NCBI GenBank assembly: GCA_029216955.1
Contig: JANAVB010033217.1
Location: 4,078,689 to 4,142,688 of the forward strand
DNA: 64,000 nt
Direction of reading: 5' to 3'
Source: Iris pallida
Lineage: Eukaryota; Streptophyta; Magnoliopsida; Asparagales; Iridaceae
In this document: positions 11,040 through 22,267 of the stretch, one piece after another
Layout of the letters: each line of letters opens with the position of its first letter
Numbering within the stretch: position 1 is the stretch's first letter
Position numbers and translations under genes: made by a program
The notes under the pieces: model-generated
Database searches by the model: none
What the model was told of the DNA's origin: nothing
What the model saw: the letters and a program-made list of their open reading frames with translations, nothing else

Positions 11040-13691
11040 TGTCACGACCCGCACCCCTTTTTCGGATACGAGACGTGTCCAAGCCAGCCTACGCCGCAGA
11101 GTCGGCGGTAGAACGCTGTCAAGCCCGCAAAAATAAATGCTCAAAATCACAAATATAATATTTGCTGCTCATTCACATTTCTAAGTTTATTACAACATTT
11201 ACAAGATTTATATTTAAAGGAAAATACACAGTTCTCACAATTAATGAAAATGACAACTAGTTCCACTATCTAGGTCGGCCTCAGCATATCCATGTCTTCC
11301 CAGTGCTAAGTGATCGCGGCTAAACCTGAAAAATATTGGTTTCCAGTCAGAATGGAACAAGTACACAAACCGATAATACAAAAACACAATAGAATTAACA
11401 AGACATGAAAATAACATATGAGATATAAAAACTGAAAAGTACTGATGACATGGCACGGTGGAGATGAAAAGAAAAAATAAAAGACGTCTACCTAGGTGGT
11501 GTGAAATATCCTTTTCAACATGTGAACGGCTAGGGGTAAATACGGCACACTGCACGTGTCGTGTGCAGCTGCTATCATTCACGAAAGACACGGAGAATAG
11601 TTCTGGGTAGTCCACATGTCTACTAAGATATTTCCCCTCCCGACTACTCCGTGTGACGAGCGTGTCAACAAACAGCAAGATATATGTATAGACATGAAAT
11701 GAAAGACTACTATGAATTAAAAGCAATCAGAAAGTACACTTGCCTGAGGTCCTTAGCTGGTGAAACCAATAATACTATACCACTCAATGAGCCACAATCA
11801 GTCAACACATGCAGAAGTCTCCAGATGCTGAAATAGATAGTACCAACATTCTCAGAATAGTCAAATTATCTAGGATTGTTGGTCTTTAAGTCCAATTCTG
11901 GACACAGGGGTAAAACGGTAATTTCGGATCAAAACGGTATCCGCCGTTGGACCCGCTTTGCACCGAAAAGTGCCAGAGTCAACTGTATCTAAAGTCATCA
12001 AACTACATATCAACAGGTCCGATTTTTCGATACGAACCCAACCGTATGTCCAAAGTTGGACTTCGGCGGACCGTGCACAAAATCGTCCGTTGAGTGGGAC
12101 CGTAGGGCCCACAAAACGGCGTTCCGATTCAACTATCTCAGAATTGGACCAAACTTGGCATACAGGACCAAAAAAATGATACGGTCCTGTTGGAGCAAGT
12201 TTTGTCTCGATCTGACAAGCATACAAAAGTAATTGAGAAGTTTGTACAGAGGCCGATACGGGAATTTTGACGGATACACATCAAATTCGTCACGCACACG
12301 CGACCAATTTGAATTCCGTCAAAGCCCACACGTCCACGAAGCCGTTACGCACCTTTCGATGCTTTCGGTTCGCCCACGTCGCCCGGATTGGCGGGACGCA
12401 CGTCGTGTGGATGAATTTTCTAGTTTTTAAAATAGATTTTCGGTCAACTTCGGGATCCGATTTCTCGGCGCGTAGTCGATGAAATCGACTTCTACGAATT
12501 GGGTTATGGAGCCCTACATGTTGTCTAAAAGTGTGTTCAAATAGAATTTCTAATCTGGCATTAGATCGATCGAAGTCGATCTCCAAACGTGGGTGATTGG
12601 ACTGTTATACCCCTGTTTTTGAACAGGTTTTTGCTGATATTGGCGTCCAGTTTCTGGGCAGGTTGTGATGCTATCCTCAAATCCCCTTGTGGGATCTCAA
12701 GAGTGTTATATAGGCTCTCCGGACTAATTTACGAAACACAAAATGATAGAGTACATGGGAAGAAATTTACCCACGAAGTTGGATGTTTGGGTTGATGCTG
12801 TTGTCGATCTTCCTGAGCTTCGCGTGCACGCGCACAATTTCCACGCGGCCGTGGCCGCGCGACGGTGCGCTGGCAGCGGGTGGCCGCCCAGACGACTGGG
12901 GATGGGAGCTCGGCTAGGTTGGCGGCGTTGGAGTCGGGTTAGGGTTTCTCGACAATACGTATGTGCGTGCGCTATATGTATATACATACGGGAACCGAAG
13001 GGAAGCTCGGTATCATCCTTGCTGGGCTGGGTCAAAATTGTTTGCTGTGGGCTTGTGGGCAGCTGGGTTGCTGGCCTTGGGCCGAGCCCGGGCTGGGAAG
13101 GTGGTTGGGGCCCAAACAACAGTAGGTATTAAAATTAAGTTGCAGCCAACCAAATGATTTTGGTGGTTCGATTCTCAACTCCAATAGTTATGTGGAGTCT
13201 TGGGGAAGCATTTCCTTCTTTCCTTCAGTGACCCAGTTATACACACACAAATCCCTTCCAAAATGCAATATCAATATATTAAAATTACTTCCACAATAAG
13301 TTGTAGTATATTGTACAATATCGATCTCCTTCTTGACATTTACAGGTTGCATGCAATTTTTCATAATGGCAGGAATCTACAAGTCACTTATTCATCTCCA
13401 AGTCCTGACAGTCAATTATTATTCATATATACATATACATACATTTATATACTTGTATATACATACACGTACACACATTTATAATATATTTATATACATA
13501 TATATATACACATACTTTTATATTTTATCTATTATCAGTCTAAGACCTTATTAATGCAGATATGAATATATATTATACATTTATTTGATAACAAAAATAA
13601 CCAAAATTAGTAAATAATTTTTATCTAAAAATTAACCTCAATAAAATAAATAACAATAAAATATTTAAATTTTTTGGGAAGGGGAGCTACA
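11040..13691 (-). repeat. 5' LTR (right copy), 2.65 kb, complete
   Basis: On the plus strand it runs from TGTCACGACCCGCACC to GGGGAGCTACA, i.e. TGTAGC...CGTGACA on the minus strand. It carries a GC-rich block at 12840-13110 and a TA-rich stretch around 13430-13515. Frames inside it (e.g. minus strand 12290-12586 and 12724-13119) have counterparts in the left LTR and no recognisable domain, so they are treated as non-coding. Confidence 0.85.
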
Positions 13692-13924
13692 ATACTTTTA
13701 AAAGGACAACCAGAAATGAAGAGTCATTCATACTTTCTCAAAACAAATGGCTTCTCATAAGGTCTTATTATTCATAAGTTCACTTGCGCCACTTCGTCCG
13801 GATGCTATTGTTTGTATGCTGTGCCTTCAAAAATTGGTAAGTCTCAATAAAGAATCAATGGTATGAGTATTTTTTCTTTTGCACCACTTTTGAAGATAGG
13901 TACTGATCTGCATGTTGTAGACAC

Positions 13925-14178
13925 CGTTGATATGCGCTAACTATTTCTGAGAATAGGCACGCACTATGGTCTAGTGCTTAGCTTCGATTATAGGTGCGCA
14001 CTGCTGATATGCGCCTGTTGATCGACATACAGTGTTGATATGCGCCCGTTTGATCAGTACGCTATTTTGACATGCGCCTGTTTATCAGCGCATACTGTTG
14101 AGATGTGCCTGTACTTCTGAGAATAGGCACACATTGCTGATAGGCGCCTGTTGATCAGCGCACTGTCGATGTGCGCGC
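13925..14178. repeat. Degenerate tandem array in the Tat 3' UTR
   Basis: Repeated units of roughly 35-45 bp share CTGTTGATATGCGCC, GTTGATCAGCGCA and TTCTGAGAATAGGCAC. At least six related units can be read. Tat-lineage elements are known for hypervariable tandem repeats between pol and the 3' LTR, and the position here (downstream of the pol end at 15475, minus strand) fits. The TGCGCC/TGATC core also recurs in this element's 5' LTR. Confidence 0.7.
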
Positions 14179-15350
14179 AATTTTGATTTTACTGACTTTT
14201 TTTTCTTTGTTCCTATTTGCAGAAATTTGGTTGACAAGTTTCTTCAAAACTGACATTGGTGACCCGGATGCTATGAAGAGCATTCTTCTGATACCTACAT
14301 CAGACAGCTCATGTGATTCTGACACTCAGATCAGACAGCTCAGGACTCTCTGTATTCCAGAGGGGTCTTCCTCAAATGGTAGGAAGAGCCTTTATACATG
14401 AGAGTTGGATGGTGGAGAGACATAATTAGGAATCGTATCACAAGGGTGATCTCATTCCTAGTTCCCCTGGCGGGCCGTCTTCTCTCTACCAGTTATATTG
14501 GCAGCAGCTTATCTTTGAGCTGCTGTACTCTGTGGTTCTCCTCTCGACTTTCTGAGAGAGAAGACCAGAGTTGATTCCATTGTCTGGCTCGTTGCTTCAG
14601 GTCGAGACGACAAGGAACTGTCACCAACAAATAAGAGATCCAAAGATGTAATAGACCTTCATGTTATATTTAGAATGAAAATCTGAGATGTAATAGATTT
14701 CCTTTAAGATGTATCTATGTTCTTAAAGAAGGAATAAAGAATGATTTTCTTTTCTTTATGATTTGATTTTTTTTTTGATGTGGTGATAAGGAAAAATAGA
14801 ATCAAGGAGAAATGGGGATGTGACAAATTGCTGGTGTAAATAAAAGAATTCAGAAGCATGGAGAATGTGAACTCTCGTTATGAAACGTGAACATTCACTC
14901 CGATTTTCGAGAAAAAGGACACTGAATGAATGAACAGTCACTTCAACTCTCGAGGAAGAAAATAAATGAATGAACAATCACGTCGTTTTTTGAAGAGAGG
15001 ACAATGAATGAACAGTTATAAATGAATGAACAGTCGTGCTTCTTTCCAAAAGTCGCATCTGTTCTCGAGATTGACTATCTAGTTGTTTTGTCTTAAATAG
15101 AACAAAATTTTCTTAGATAACTTCAATCTCTTTCCTTTCTGTACAAAATGTCTTACAAAGATTTGTCACTCCGAAGATTGAAGGAGAGACCGAGATGCCC
15201 CCTGCTGAGCCTCCAGTGCCTCCTCAGAAAGAAAGGGGTGAAGGCTCAACTGCTCTTGTACCAAGACGGAACTTGATGATGACTAAGTGGAACCTGGGAA
15301 AATATGTCGAAGAAGAAGCATTAAGGAGGCTGCTTGCAAATTTTTTGTGA
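14171..15350 (+). other. Possible antisense ORF remnants between pol and the 3' end
   Basis: On the strand opposite to the Tat element, 14221-14401 reads openly after a pyrimidine-rich tract ending TTTGCAG that resembles a 3' splice site. A second protein-like stretch at about 15180-15350 contains PPAEPPVPPQKERGEG, then KWNLGKYVEEEALRRLL before a stop. Several Tat-lineage elements carry antisense ORFs in exactly this interval. I recognise no domain in either piece, and stops separate them. This is a weak call. Confidence 0.25.
14925..15045. repeat. Short degenerate repeat AATGAATGAACAGTC
   Basis: Four variably spaced copies of (A)AATGAATGAACA[AG]T[CT] occur in about 120 bp of the Tat 3' UTR, separated by CGTCG/TCTCGAGG-type spacers. 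This is non-coding low-complexity DNA. Confidence 0.55.
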
Positions 15351-15474
15351 GTTCCGGCAATGAGATTTGAACGATTGGCAAACTATTATTTAATCATGAA
15401 GATCGGGGCCTCCTTCCTGTCCGTATATTATGTAATTCTATTCTGCTTTTGAATAAAATAAACTTTTATATATA

Positions 15475-16505
15475 TCATGTCTCTGGAATAAAGTACATTA
15501 TGCTTTTATACATATATTTCTTGAGAAATTTGTCATTGATAGGCATCATAGCAACTCTACCGTCCATATCTGTTAATTGATAGGCTCCATTTGAGAAAAC
15601 TTTATTTACCACATACGACCCTTCCCATTTTGCCTCGAACTTGCCTTTGCTCATATGTGTCATAGTCCTAGGACGTCTGACTGTAAAAGCTAACTGCCTT
15701 CCTGAAATGTTCGTACTCTGACTTTGCGATTGAAGGCTTTTGAAATCTGGGCTTGATAAATTCGATGTGCTGTTGAGCTAATAACCTTTTCTTGTCAAGC
15801 GCTTCCATTCTTGAAGCCGAAGACGATCATTATTTTATGTAGTAAGCTCATTAGCAATGGCGATTCTCAATGAAGAGATTTGAATTTCCAGAGGTAGGTA
15901 GGACAGCTTCACATCCATATACTAGAGAAAGGGTGTACAACCTGGGTTACTGATATAGTGTGCGATATGCCCATAGACATTCTCCAAGTTTATCACTCCA
16001 ATTACGTTTGTTAATAGAGACAAACTTCTCAAGAGTTTGTTGATATGGTTTGTTGAATGCTTCAGTCAACCCGTTAGCCGCGGAGTATAGGACGTAGAGG
16101 CAACATTATTGATTCTGTTGTCATCACAGAATCTATTAAACTGATAAATTGTGGTCCATTATCATGGATGATTCGCGAGGAACCCAAATCTGTATATCAC
16201 ATGATGTTTGATGAAGTTGATGACACTACTAGTTTTTACTTCAGCCAAAGGTATAGCTTCTGCCCACTTGGAAAAATATCGGTTATAGCCAAGATGAACC
16301 GATATTCTTTAGATAAAGGAGGATTGATAGGGCTAATTATATCCATGCCCCAAGCTTCAAAGGCCATGAGGCAGCAGTCGGATGAAGAAATTTCGACAGT
16401 TGATGAATGAAATCTGCATAAATTTGACATGCACGACATTTTCTTGCATAGTCAATCATATCTGATACCATAGAGGCCAGTAGTAGCCCATACGTCGAAT
16501 ACGAT
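15475..16505 (-). pseudogene. Tat pol, C-terminal part (integrase core to end of polyprotein), decayed
   Basis: The minus strand from 16505 continues the integrase reading interrupted at 38259. It encodes the end of the HHCC zinc domain (ARKCRACQIYADFIHQ), then the start of the catalytic core with residues like GAWGMDIISPINPP and FILAITDIF. 15475-15663 encodes the polyprotein end, with KFEAKWEGSYVV and GAYQLTDMDGR, the usual C-terminal integrase segment before the pol stop. Between them are stops and frameshifts (about 15660-16230), so the core is broken. Integrase would insert the cDNA; this copy cannot. Confidence 0.8.
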
Positions 16506-17027
16506 TGTAACTCCCTTAACCGAATTTTTGGTAATTTTCCTAAATTTTCTAGTGGAAGTATATTTATTTTCATATGAGTGTAGATTAATTCTTTACATTA
16601 ATTATTATTTGCTAAGCTTTATTTTTCCACTATTACTGTCAGGCTGATTTTTAATACTGAGTATTGCTAATTTTGGATTTCCTACTTAATTACATATTGT
16701 TATTACTAACTAATTTCGTATTATTAAATTAAAAGTTAACTATTTCAGTCCTTTTAACTAATGACCGGTTAGATAATTAATTTATTTAGTTGGTTAATTA
16801 GCTGGAGTTATTAAAATGGAGACTAACTAATTTGAATTTGAAAATCTGTTTGAAAACCACTTTGATTTGAAATTCTGTTTAATTATTCAAATTTGAAAAT
16901 GTTACATATATTGTCATTGCCATCAGATCTGGATTATTTACAATTCTGCCACTATACTAAGCCCCCAGATCTACTGCTATTTACTAATGTATCACTCCCC
17001 CCCAGACACACACACTGATTATTTTAT

Positions 17028-17035
17028 TATAAATA
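17028..17035 (+). promoter_or_regulatory. TATA box of the outer solo LTR
   Basis: TATAAATA is followed by a CT microsatellite leader (about 17094-17140) and then a GC-rich block. This is the same architecture as the solo LTR at 2365-5935, which also begins TGTAACTCC. Function is inferred from position. Confidence 0.55.
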
Positions 17036-17093
17036 CACACAGTCCAATAAATTTTCTGACACATCATATCATTCTGTCAGTATACGTAATACA

Positions 17094-17660
17094 GTCTCTC
17101 TCTCTCTCATCATATTCTCTTTCCTCTCTCTCTCTCTCTGCTCGAGGAGCCGAGCACCCCCGTCGAGATCGGCCGTCACTCCGGCCATCACTCCGCCGTA
17201 CGCCACCACGACGTCGGATCTATGCTCCACCTCACCGAGTTCATCCTCATCCGTCTGGACCGAGCCATCAGGGAACCTCTACCTCGCCGGAGACCACCGC
17301 GTAGTCGTAGGATCTCCTCGCGCACCGCCACCTCGTCATCGAGCAGGAGCTTCCTCGACTCCAGCGCTTCCTTGACTCGCGTGACGCTTCGTAGACTGTG
17401 CTGCTGAGGGTTGCACTGCCTTTTCGAGCACCGCACCGCCATCTCGTGGAGCGTGTCGTCCCTTCGAGTTTTGCGCCACCCTTTCGCCAGATCGAGGAGC
17501 CGGACCTCGCCGCCACGTTCTAACCGCTCGTCGTCGGCGCCCAAGCCGAGGAACATCCAGCACTTCGAAGTCCAGAAGCCCACCGCCGTCGGCCATCCAG
17601 ATCCGGGCCGACATCCGCCGAAGATCGACATCCCCTCCGATCACGGTGAGCCCTCCGCCT
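17094..17660 (+). other. CT-repeat leader and GC-rich block of the outer LTR
   Basis: (CT)n at 17094-17140 runs into about 500 bp of GC-rich DNA. Overlapping open frames occur on both strands (e.g. plus strand 17411-17773, minus strand 17188-17631), which is what GC-rich DNA produces by chance. No domain is recognised. By analogy with other plant LTRs this is the R-U5 leader. Confidence 0.5.
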
Positions 17661-18264
17661 CGATCTCCTATTCCTCCTCCTTGTTCTTTATTTTTTTTTG
17701 TCGGCTGTGCATGAGATTTGTGAGAGAAAGGAGAGGGATTATTAGGGTTAGGGTTCATGGCGAGAAGGCTTAGGGAAGAAGATGAAGTGGAATAAGGGGG
17801 GTTTGCTCGTGAAGAGGGAAGAGAGTAGTTGAGGCTGTGGTATTGAGGAGAAGAATTAGTAAGATTAGGGTTTATATTGGAAGAAGTGGATGAAGAGGAG
17901 CTTAGAATTACTCGGCTGATCTAATAGGAAGAAGAAGAAGAGTAGTGAGTGGAGAGAGAAAGGTTTAGTAATGATAGGATTTAATGTTTGAACCGAGGAC
18001 TAGACTGTGTGAATGGAATTTAAATGTTAAGTAAGAGTAATGGAAGAATGGTTTGGAAGAGAGAGAGTAAAGAGATGGGTTATTAAAGGTTGGTTGAAGT
18101 GTGGGCCGGTTGGCCAGTTATGAGGATGGGATGGAGATTGTTGTCATCATCTCATGGTTCCCTCTTCCTTCACTTCACACATATAGGTTAGACCACCCCC
18201 CTGTCACATCATTTGCTGCTGCTGCAGCCAAAGCATTGATCACCACTCGAGGGAAAGAGTAAGC

Positions 18265-18453
18265 ATGGGTCAGTGTGTGGGTGACTCTTCAAAAAATGAA
18301 GAGTCAAGGCCGCACAAGGAAGACCGGGATGATGTTTCACCTTGTAACAGGAAGGAAGCCACTGCCTATTTTCACAAGTTACGAGATTTGAGGGATTTTT
18401 ACCAAGGGACCAATAGGTTTAAGAGCACCACTTATACAAGTCAGAAGCTATAG
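18265..18453 (+). CDS. Unrecognised 62-codon ORF inside the outer LTR
   Basis: The ORF starts MGQCVGDSSKNEESR and ends RFKSTTYTSQKL, with a balanced, hydrophilic, protein-like composition. MGQC is a potential N-myristoylation start. Just upstream, 18195-18262 also reads openly (residues such as TSFAAAAAKALITTRG) and ends in a stop. Together these look like a captured gene fragment rather than LTR filler, but I recognise no family. It may equally be a chance ORF. Confidence 0.25.
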   Translation: MGQCVGDSSKNEESRPHKEDRDDVSPCNRKEATAYFHKLRDLRDFYQGTNRFKSTTYTSQKL

Positions 18454-19481
18454 CGGAACAGTTGACAAGCCATGTATTGATGGGCTGGGTAGCCTGGGCC
18501 CTATGGATTGAGTTAGGAACTGTTGAGGAATCATGTTTGGCCAAGTAATAGGACTGTTGTTAAAATATAATATTCTGGACTGTTGGACTGTGGACTTGGG
18601 CTAGATTTGAGTAGTGACAGTTCTCTTGTTTATATTTTCTTATTTGTAGCATTATTCTAAATATCATATAATTTACTAGTATGAGTAAATGTGTTTTGTT
18701 ACCTTTAGTAAATATTGCTACAAATCTTTATGGATGATTAATAAAATTGTATAATATTTTTATAGCAAAAATATTTAGCGAATGTTACCATATCTAAATT
18801 GTTAGTATTATTTGTTATAAAAATATTGTTAGTTAGCTTTCAGGTATTTTCTAAATTGATGAATAAATTGGTTAAAACCTAATTAAGTATTATCAAAACT
18901 ATAATATAGTTTCTAAAAAAATATGGTTTAAATATTTTAAACTAAATATTATTTTCAAATAATATTTCCAAGTAAGATCTTCAAATAATTTATCTAAAGT
19001 TCCATTATAAGTTTTCTGGTATTCTAGCTAGTAGTTATAAAGTTGTATAGTTATAATTATTTTGCTAATAATGTCAACCCCCCCCCCCCAGTTTTCAAAT
19101 TAGGGGTATTTTTGTCATTTTTTAAGTTTTATAATTTTTAGGAATTTAATTTGATTTTATGTGATTTTTTGGGATTTATTTGGGTTGGTTTGGATTTTAT
19201 CCAATTCGGACTCAAATTGGAGACCCGGGTAGCCTGGACACTAGTGGGACCCACATATTAGTTGGGCTTAGCCCACATACCATCATAATTAGGTTAGAAA
19301 TCTTAAACCCTATTTTCCATGGCTTAATTAGTCATTTTAGAGCTTAATTGGTTAATTAGAATCAAACCGAACCAAACCCGAAACAAACCGAACCCAAACT
19401 AAGTCTATTGGGTTTGGGGCTTATTGGATCCTACCCAAAACCCACAAACCCTTCCCCCACACCATGGCCGGCCATGAATAG

Positions 19482-19512
<31 letters not shown>
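19482..19512 (+). repeat. 31-bp poly-C tract
   Basis: An uninterrupted C run in the 5' LTR. The 3' LTR has only 15 C at the same place (25876-25890). The length difference arose after insertion or is a sequencing artefact of a homopolymer. Confidence 0.8.
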
Positions 19513-19789
19513 TTTCCTTCTCCATTAAGAAAAACTCTCTCTCTCTCTCTTCCAAACTCCATTTTCTTCCAAGCTTCTTCTTCCTCCAAGAAAAGAAATC
19601 TAGGTATGCTTCTAATTTGTCATTTAATCCTCCTTTACATTTATTTACTTCACCATAAGTGATGAGAAATGAATTCTCTACACTTTGCCCATAAATTTGT
19701 TAGGATTCCTAATAATCTAGGTTAGAGGATTAATTAGGGGTTTCTAATTAGAGAGGGATGTATATATGTATATATACATTTTTTTTTTT

Positions 19790-19792
<3 letters not shown>

Positions 19793-19874
<82 letters not shown>

Positions 19875-20065
19875 ATGTAGTATTTGTATATATATGTATT
19901 TGTGTGTGTGTGTAGAGAATGGTGGTGGTGGTGTTTGTGTCATGAGAGTGGTGTGAAAGTGTGAGTGTGCTTGTGTGAGTGTGTGAGAGTGTGAGTGTGT
20001 GTTTGTGGGAGGGTGTGTGTGTATGTATATATATATATGTGTATGTGTGTTTATATATATGTATA

Positions 20066-20161
<96 letters not shown>

Positions 20162-20165
20162 TTTA

Positions 20166-20217
<52 letters not shown>

Positions 20218-20218
20218 T
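19793..20218. repeat. TA / TG microsatellite block of the 5' LTR
   Basis: (TA)n at 19793-19862, a TG-rich 19862-20045 segment, (TA)n at about 20076-20160 and 20176-20203, then (GA)n. The matching block in the 3' LTR (26140-26605) has different repeat lengths and an added (TG)n at about 26434-26482. All long frames here are microsatellite translations. Confidence 0.9.
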
Positions 20219-20465
20219 GGATAGGTAGAGGAGGAGTGAATAGAAGAGTGAGTGAATGAATGAATGGAAGGATGAATGAATGAGAGGAAGAATGGATGAA
20301 GGAGTAGTAGAAGAAGAAGAGCAACAACAGCAGGAATTTCAGCAGCAGCAGCAGTTTGGGCCATGTTTGCACCCCCATTTGACCCCTATACATCCCCCAA
20401 TAAGTCCCCAAAGTATACCTCCTATATCCACCAAAATATCTACTATACAACCCATATATTTGTGA

Positions 20466-21900
20466 GTGTTAGAAGAGTGTAAGTTGGTGGAAAAATTAGT
20501 GGTTAGGGTGGTAGAAAATAAGCTAAGTTCATGTTAGCATGTTATGTGTTAAGGCAAATACTGTGTTAAGGTATTCCCATAGAGGTTAAGATACATGGAT
20601 TTGATACTTGGATTTGAGTTAGGATTAGAGATAGAGGTATAGGTTGGTCATGGGCTAGAGTGGGAGTTAGAATCGAGTGGTCTCTTGTGATACCGAGAAG
20701 GTATCACAAGGTAAATAGAATTTACCCTATGTATAGGGTAAGGTATCTTGATACTTCAAGATACCAAGTTTGAGTGTTAAGATACCATGGTATGGTATCG
20801 AGATACGAGGGTAGAGTGTTAGAACACCTTAGAGAAGTATTGGAGGATGAGTAGAGCGAGGGTTTATAGGTAGAGTATTGGTTAGAGGCTAAGGTAATAG
20901 GTTTACCTTGGTAAGAAAATATGGTTAAGATTAAGATAATATGTTAGTCTTAGGATATGTTAGTTTTGGTTGGAATATAAATATTAGAGTTAGTAGTTAG
21001 AGTTGGATACTAGTTAGATATATATTAAAGGGTATCATGAGTGGTGTGCCAAGGTAATGGATTTACCTTGGCAAGGTAATGAGGTAAGGGTAAGGTAAGG
21101 GTATTTACCTATGTAGAGGGTAAGGTAATGGTGAGTTGTGTTAAGATACTAAGTTATCCAGTTAGATGTTAGCTAGTAGCATCTTAGTTTTAGAGTTAGA
21201 GTTAGACTTCATATATTAGATATAGTATCTTAGGATATAGATAATGTTAGAGTATATGTTATGTTGGATATGTAGGAGTTAAGGTATTGCTAGTAGAGGA
21301 TGTTAGAAGGAATATGTTAATAGGTTAGAATGTATAGATATTGATAAGTTAAGGTATTGATATGTTAGAGGGATTATTTGTTAGAGTGTTGAGTTGTGGG
21401 ATATTTGGTAGATATATGTGGGTTAGATGTTAGAAAGTTTTGGTTAGAAAGTTAGAGTTTGATAGTGTTAGTGTATAGTTAGATAATGGTTTAAGTTTAG
21501 CATAATATTAGTAAGATATCCTAGTTGAGTTTAGAGAGTAGGATAGTATCTAGAATAGGATACCAAGTGATAACTTGGTTAGAGAGTTAGAAGAGAGTTT
21601 AGATAGAGTGGCATTTTCAAGATACCATGATGATATCTTAACTTTACCTTTTTGCCTTAAGGTAATGAGAGATTTACCTTTTTGACTAATGCGATATCAA
21701 GATACCATGGTACGGTATCGAGATACTAGAAGAAGGCTAGAATACCATATTAGAGAGTAGGAAAAAACTTAGAATGAAGGTAGAGAAGTCTAGAGTCAGA
21801 GTTAGAGGCTAAGGTAAGGGTTTACCTTGGAAAGGGTAAACGGGGTATTTTAAGGTAATGTATATTTTATAACATATGAGTTTTATACTTTAAGATATAG
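20466..21900 (+). repeat. C-poor, strand-asymmetric LTR domain (5' copy)
   Basis: About 1.4 kb is almost devoid of C on the plus strand (often 1-3 C per 60 bases) while G stays high. It is built from recurring GTTAGAG, AAGGTAA and GGTATC words. It contains repeated small inverted repeats such as AAGGTAA...TTTACCTT (about 20890, 21050, 21800) and the near-palindrome GATACCATGGTATGGTATC (20780), which recurs with one change at about 21700. No genes. The same domain is at 26855-28290. Confidence 0.75.
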
Positions 21901-21966
21901 ATATAATTAGGATATTATGGTTGGTAATAATTAGAAATAGCCGTCTAGACCTAGTCTTGATCCCGG

Positions 21967-22267
21967 TTGACCACGGTTGACTTTTTAGACCAAAAGTCAA
22001 CTATGGGTCAACACTTTACCCAATTTAGTCCCAAATTCCATTAGACTTGTGCAGTTGACCGAAAGTCAACTGTTAGTCACCAGTGACCTAGAGTTGACCT
22101 AGGGTTGACCACGGTTGACCAGAGTTGACCGGTTGACCAAAAAGTCAACTGTTGACTCAAATGGATCTCGATTGATTCCGTTTGACTTGCATTGACCCAG
22201 TTTGACCCAGTTAGACCTAATATGACTTAGTTTAACCCCGTACAACCTAGTTTAATGCGTCTTGACC
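21967..22267 (+). promoter_or_regulatory. W-box (TTGAC[C/T]) cluster, 5' LTR
   Basis: I count 17 TTGACC/TTGACT motifs (both strands) in about 300 bp, several arranged as inverted pairs such as GTTGACCGAAAGTCAAC. TTGAC[C/T] is the core bound by plant WRKY transcription factors, mediators of defence and stress responses. The density far exceeds chance. The array sits in the LTR about 1.3 kb from its 3' end, where it could drive element transcription. The TSS is not known, so the regulatory role is inferred. Confidence 0.65.

Larger units (their letters stand above)
1198..13691 (-). mobile_element. Ty3/gypsy-type LTR element, minus strand, no coding genes, left end truncated
   Basis: Two direct copies of a 2.65 kb LTR (1198-7272 after removing a nested solo LTR, and 11040-13691) flank a 3.77 kb interior. 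Minus-strand orientation is shown by a purine-rich tract next to the left LTR (TTTTAAGGTGGGTAGATT, 7273-7290 on the minus strand) and by the leader next to the right LTR. Read on the minus strand, the LTRs start TGTAGC and end CGGGTCGTGACA. The PPT context (TTCGAGGACGAAAT, then AAGGTGGGTAGATT) is typical of Tekay/Del chromoviruses. The interior has no open gag or pol, so the element is non-autonomous or fully decayed. The outermost roughly 190 bp of the left LTR is missing, so the target-site duplication cannot be tested. Confidence 0.8.

Noticed and set aside
17188..17773. Overlapping long ORFs on both strands
   Set aside because: Same situation in the GC-rich R-U5 block of the outer LTR. 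Arg/Ser/Pro-rich translations look compositional.
19734..20465. Several 60-190 codon ORFs
   Set aside because: Translations of TA/TG microsatellites (Tyr-Ile-Tyr-Ile, Thr-His). The same applies at 26124-26853 and 47531-47801.
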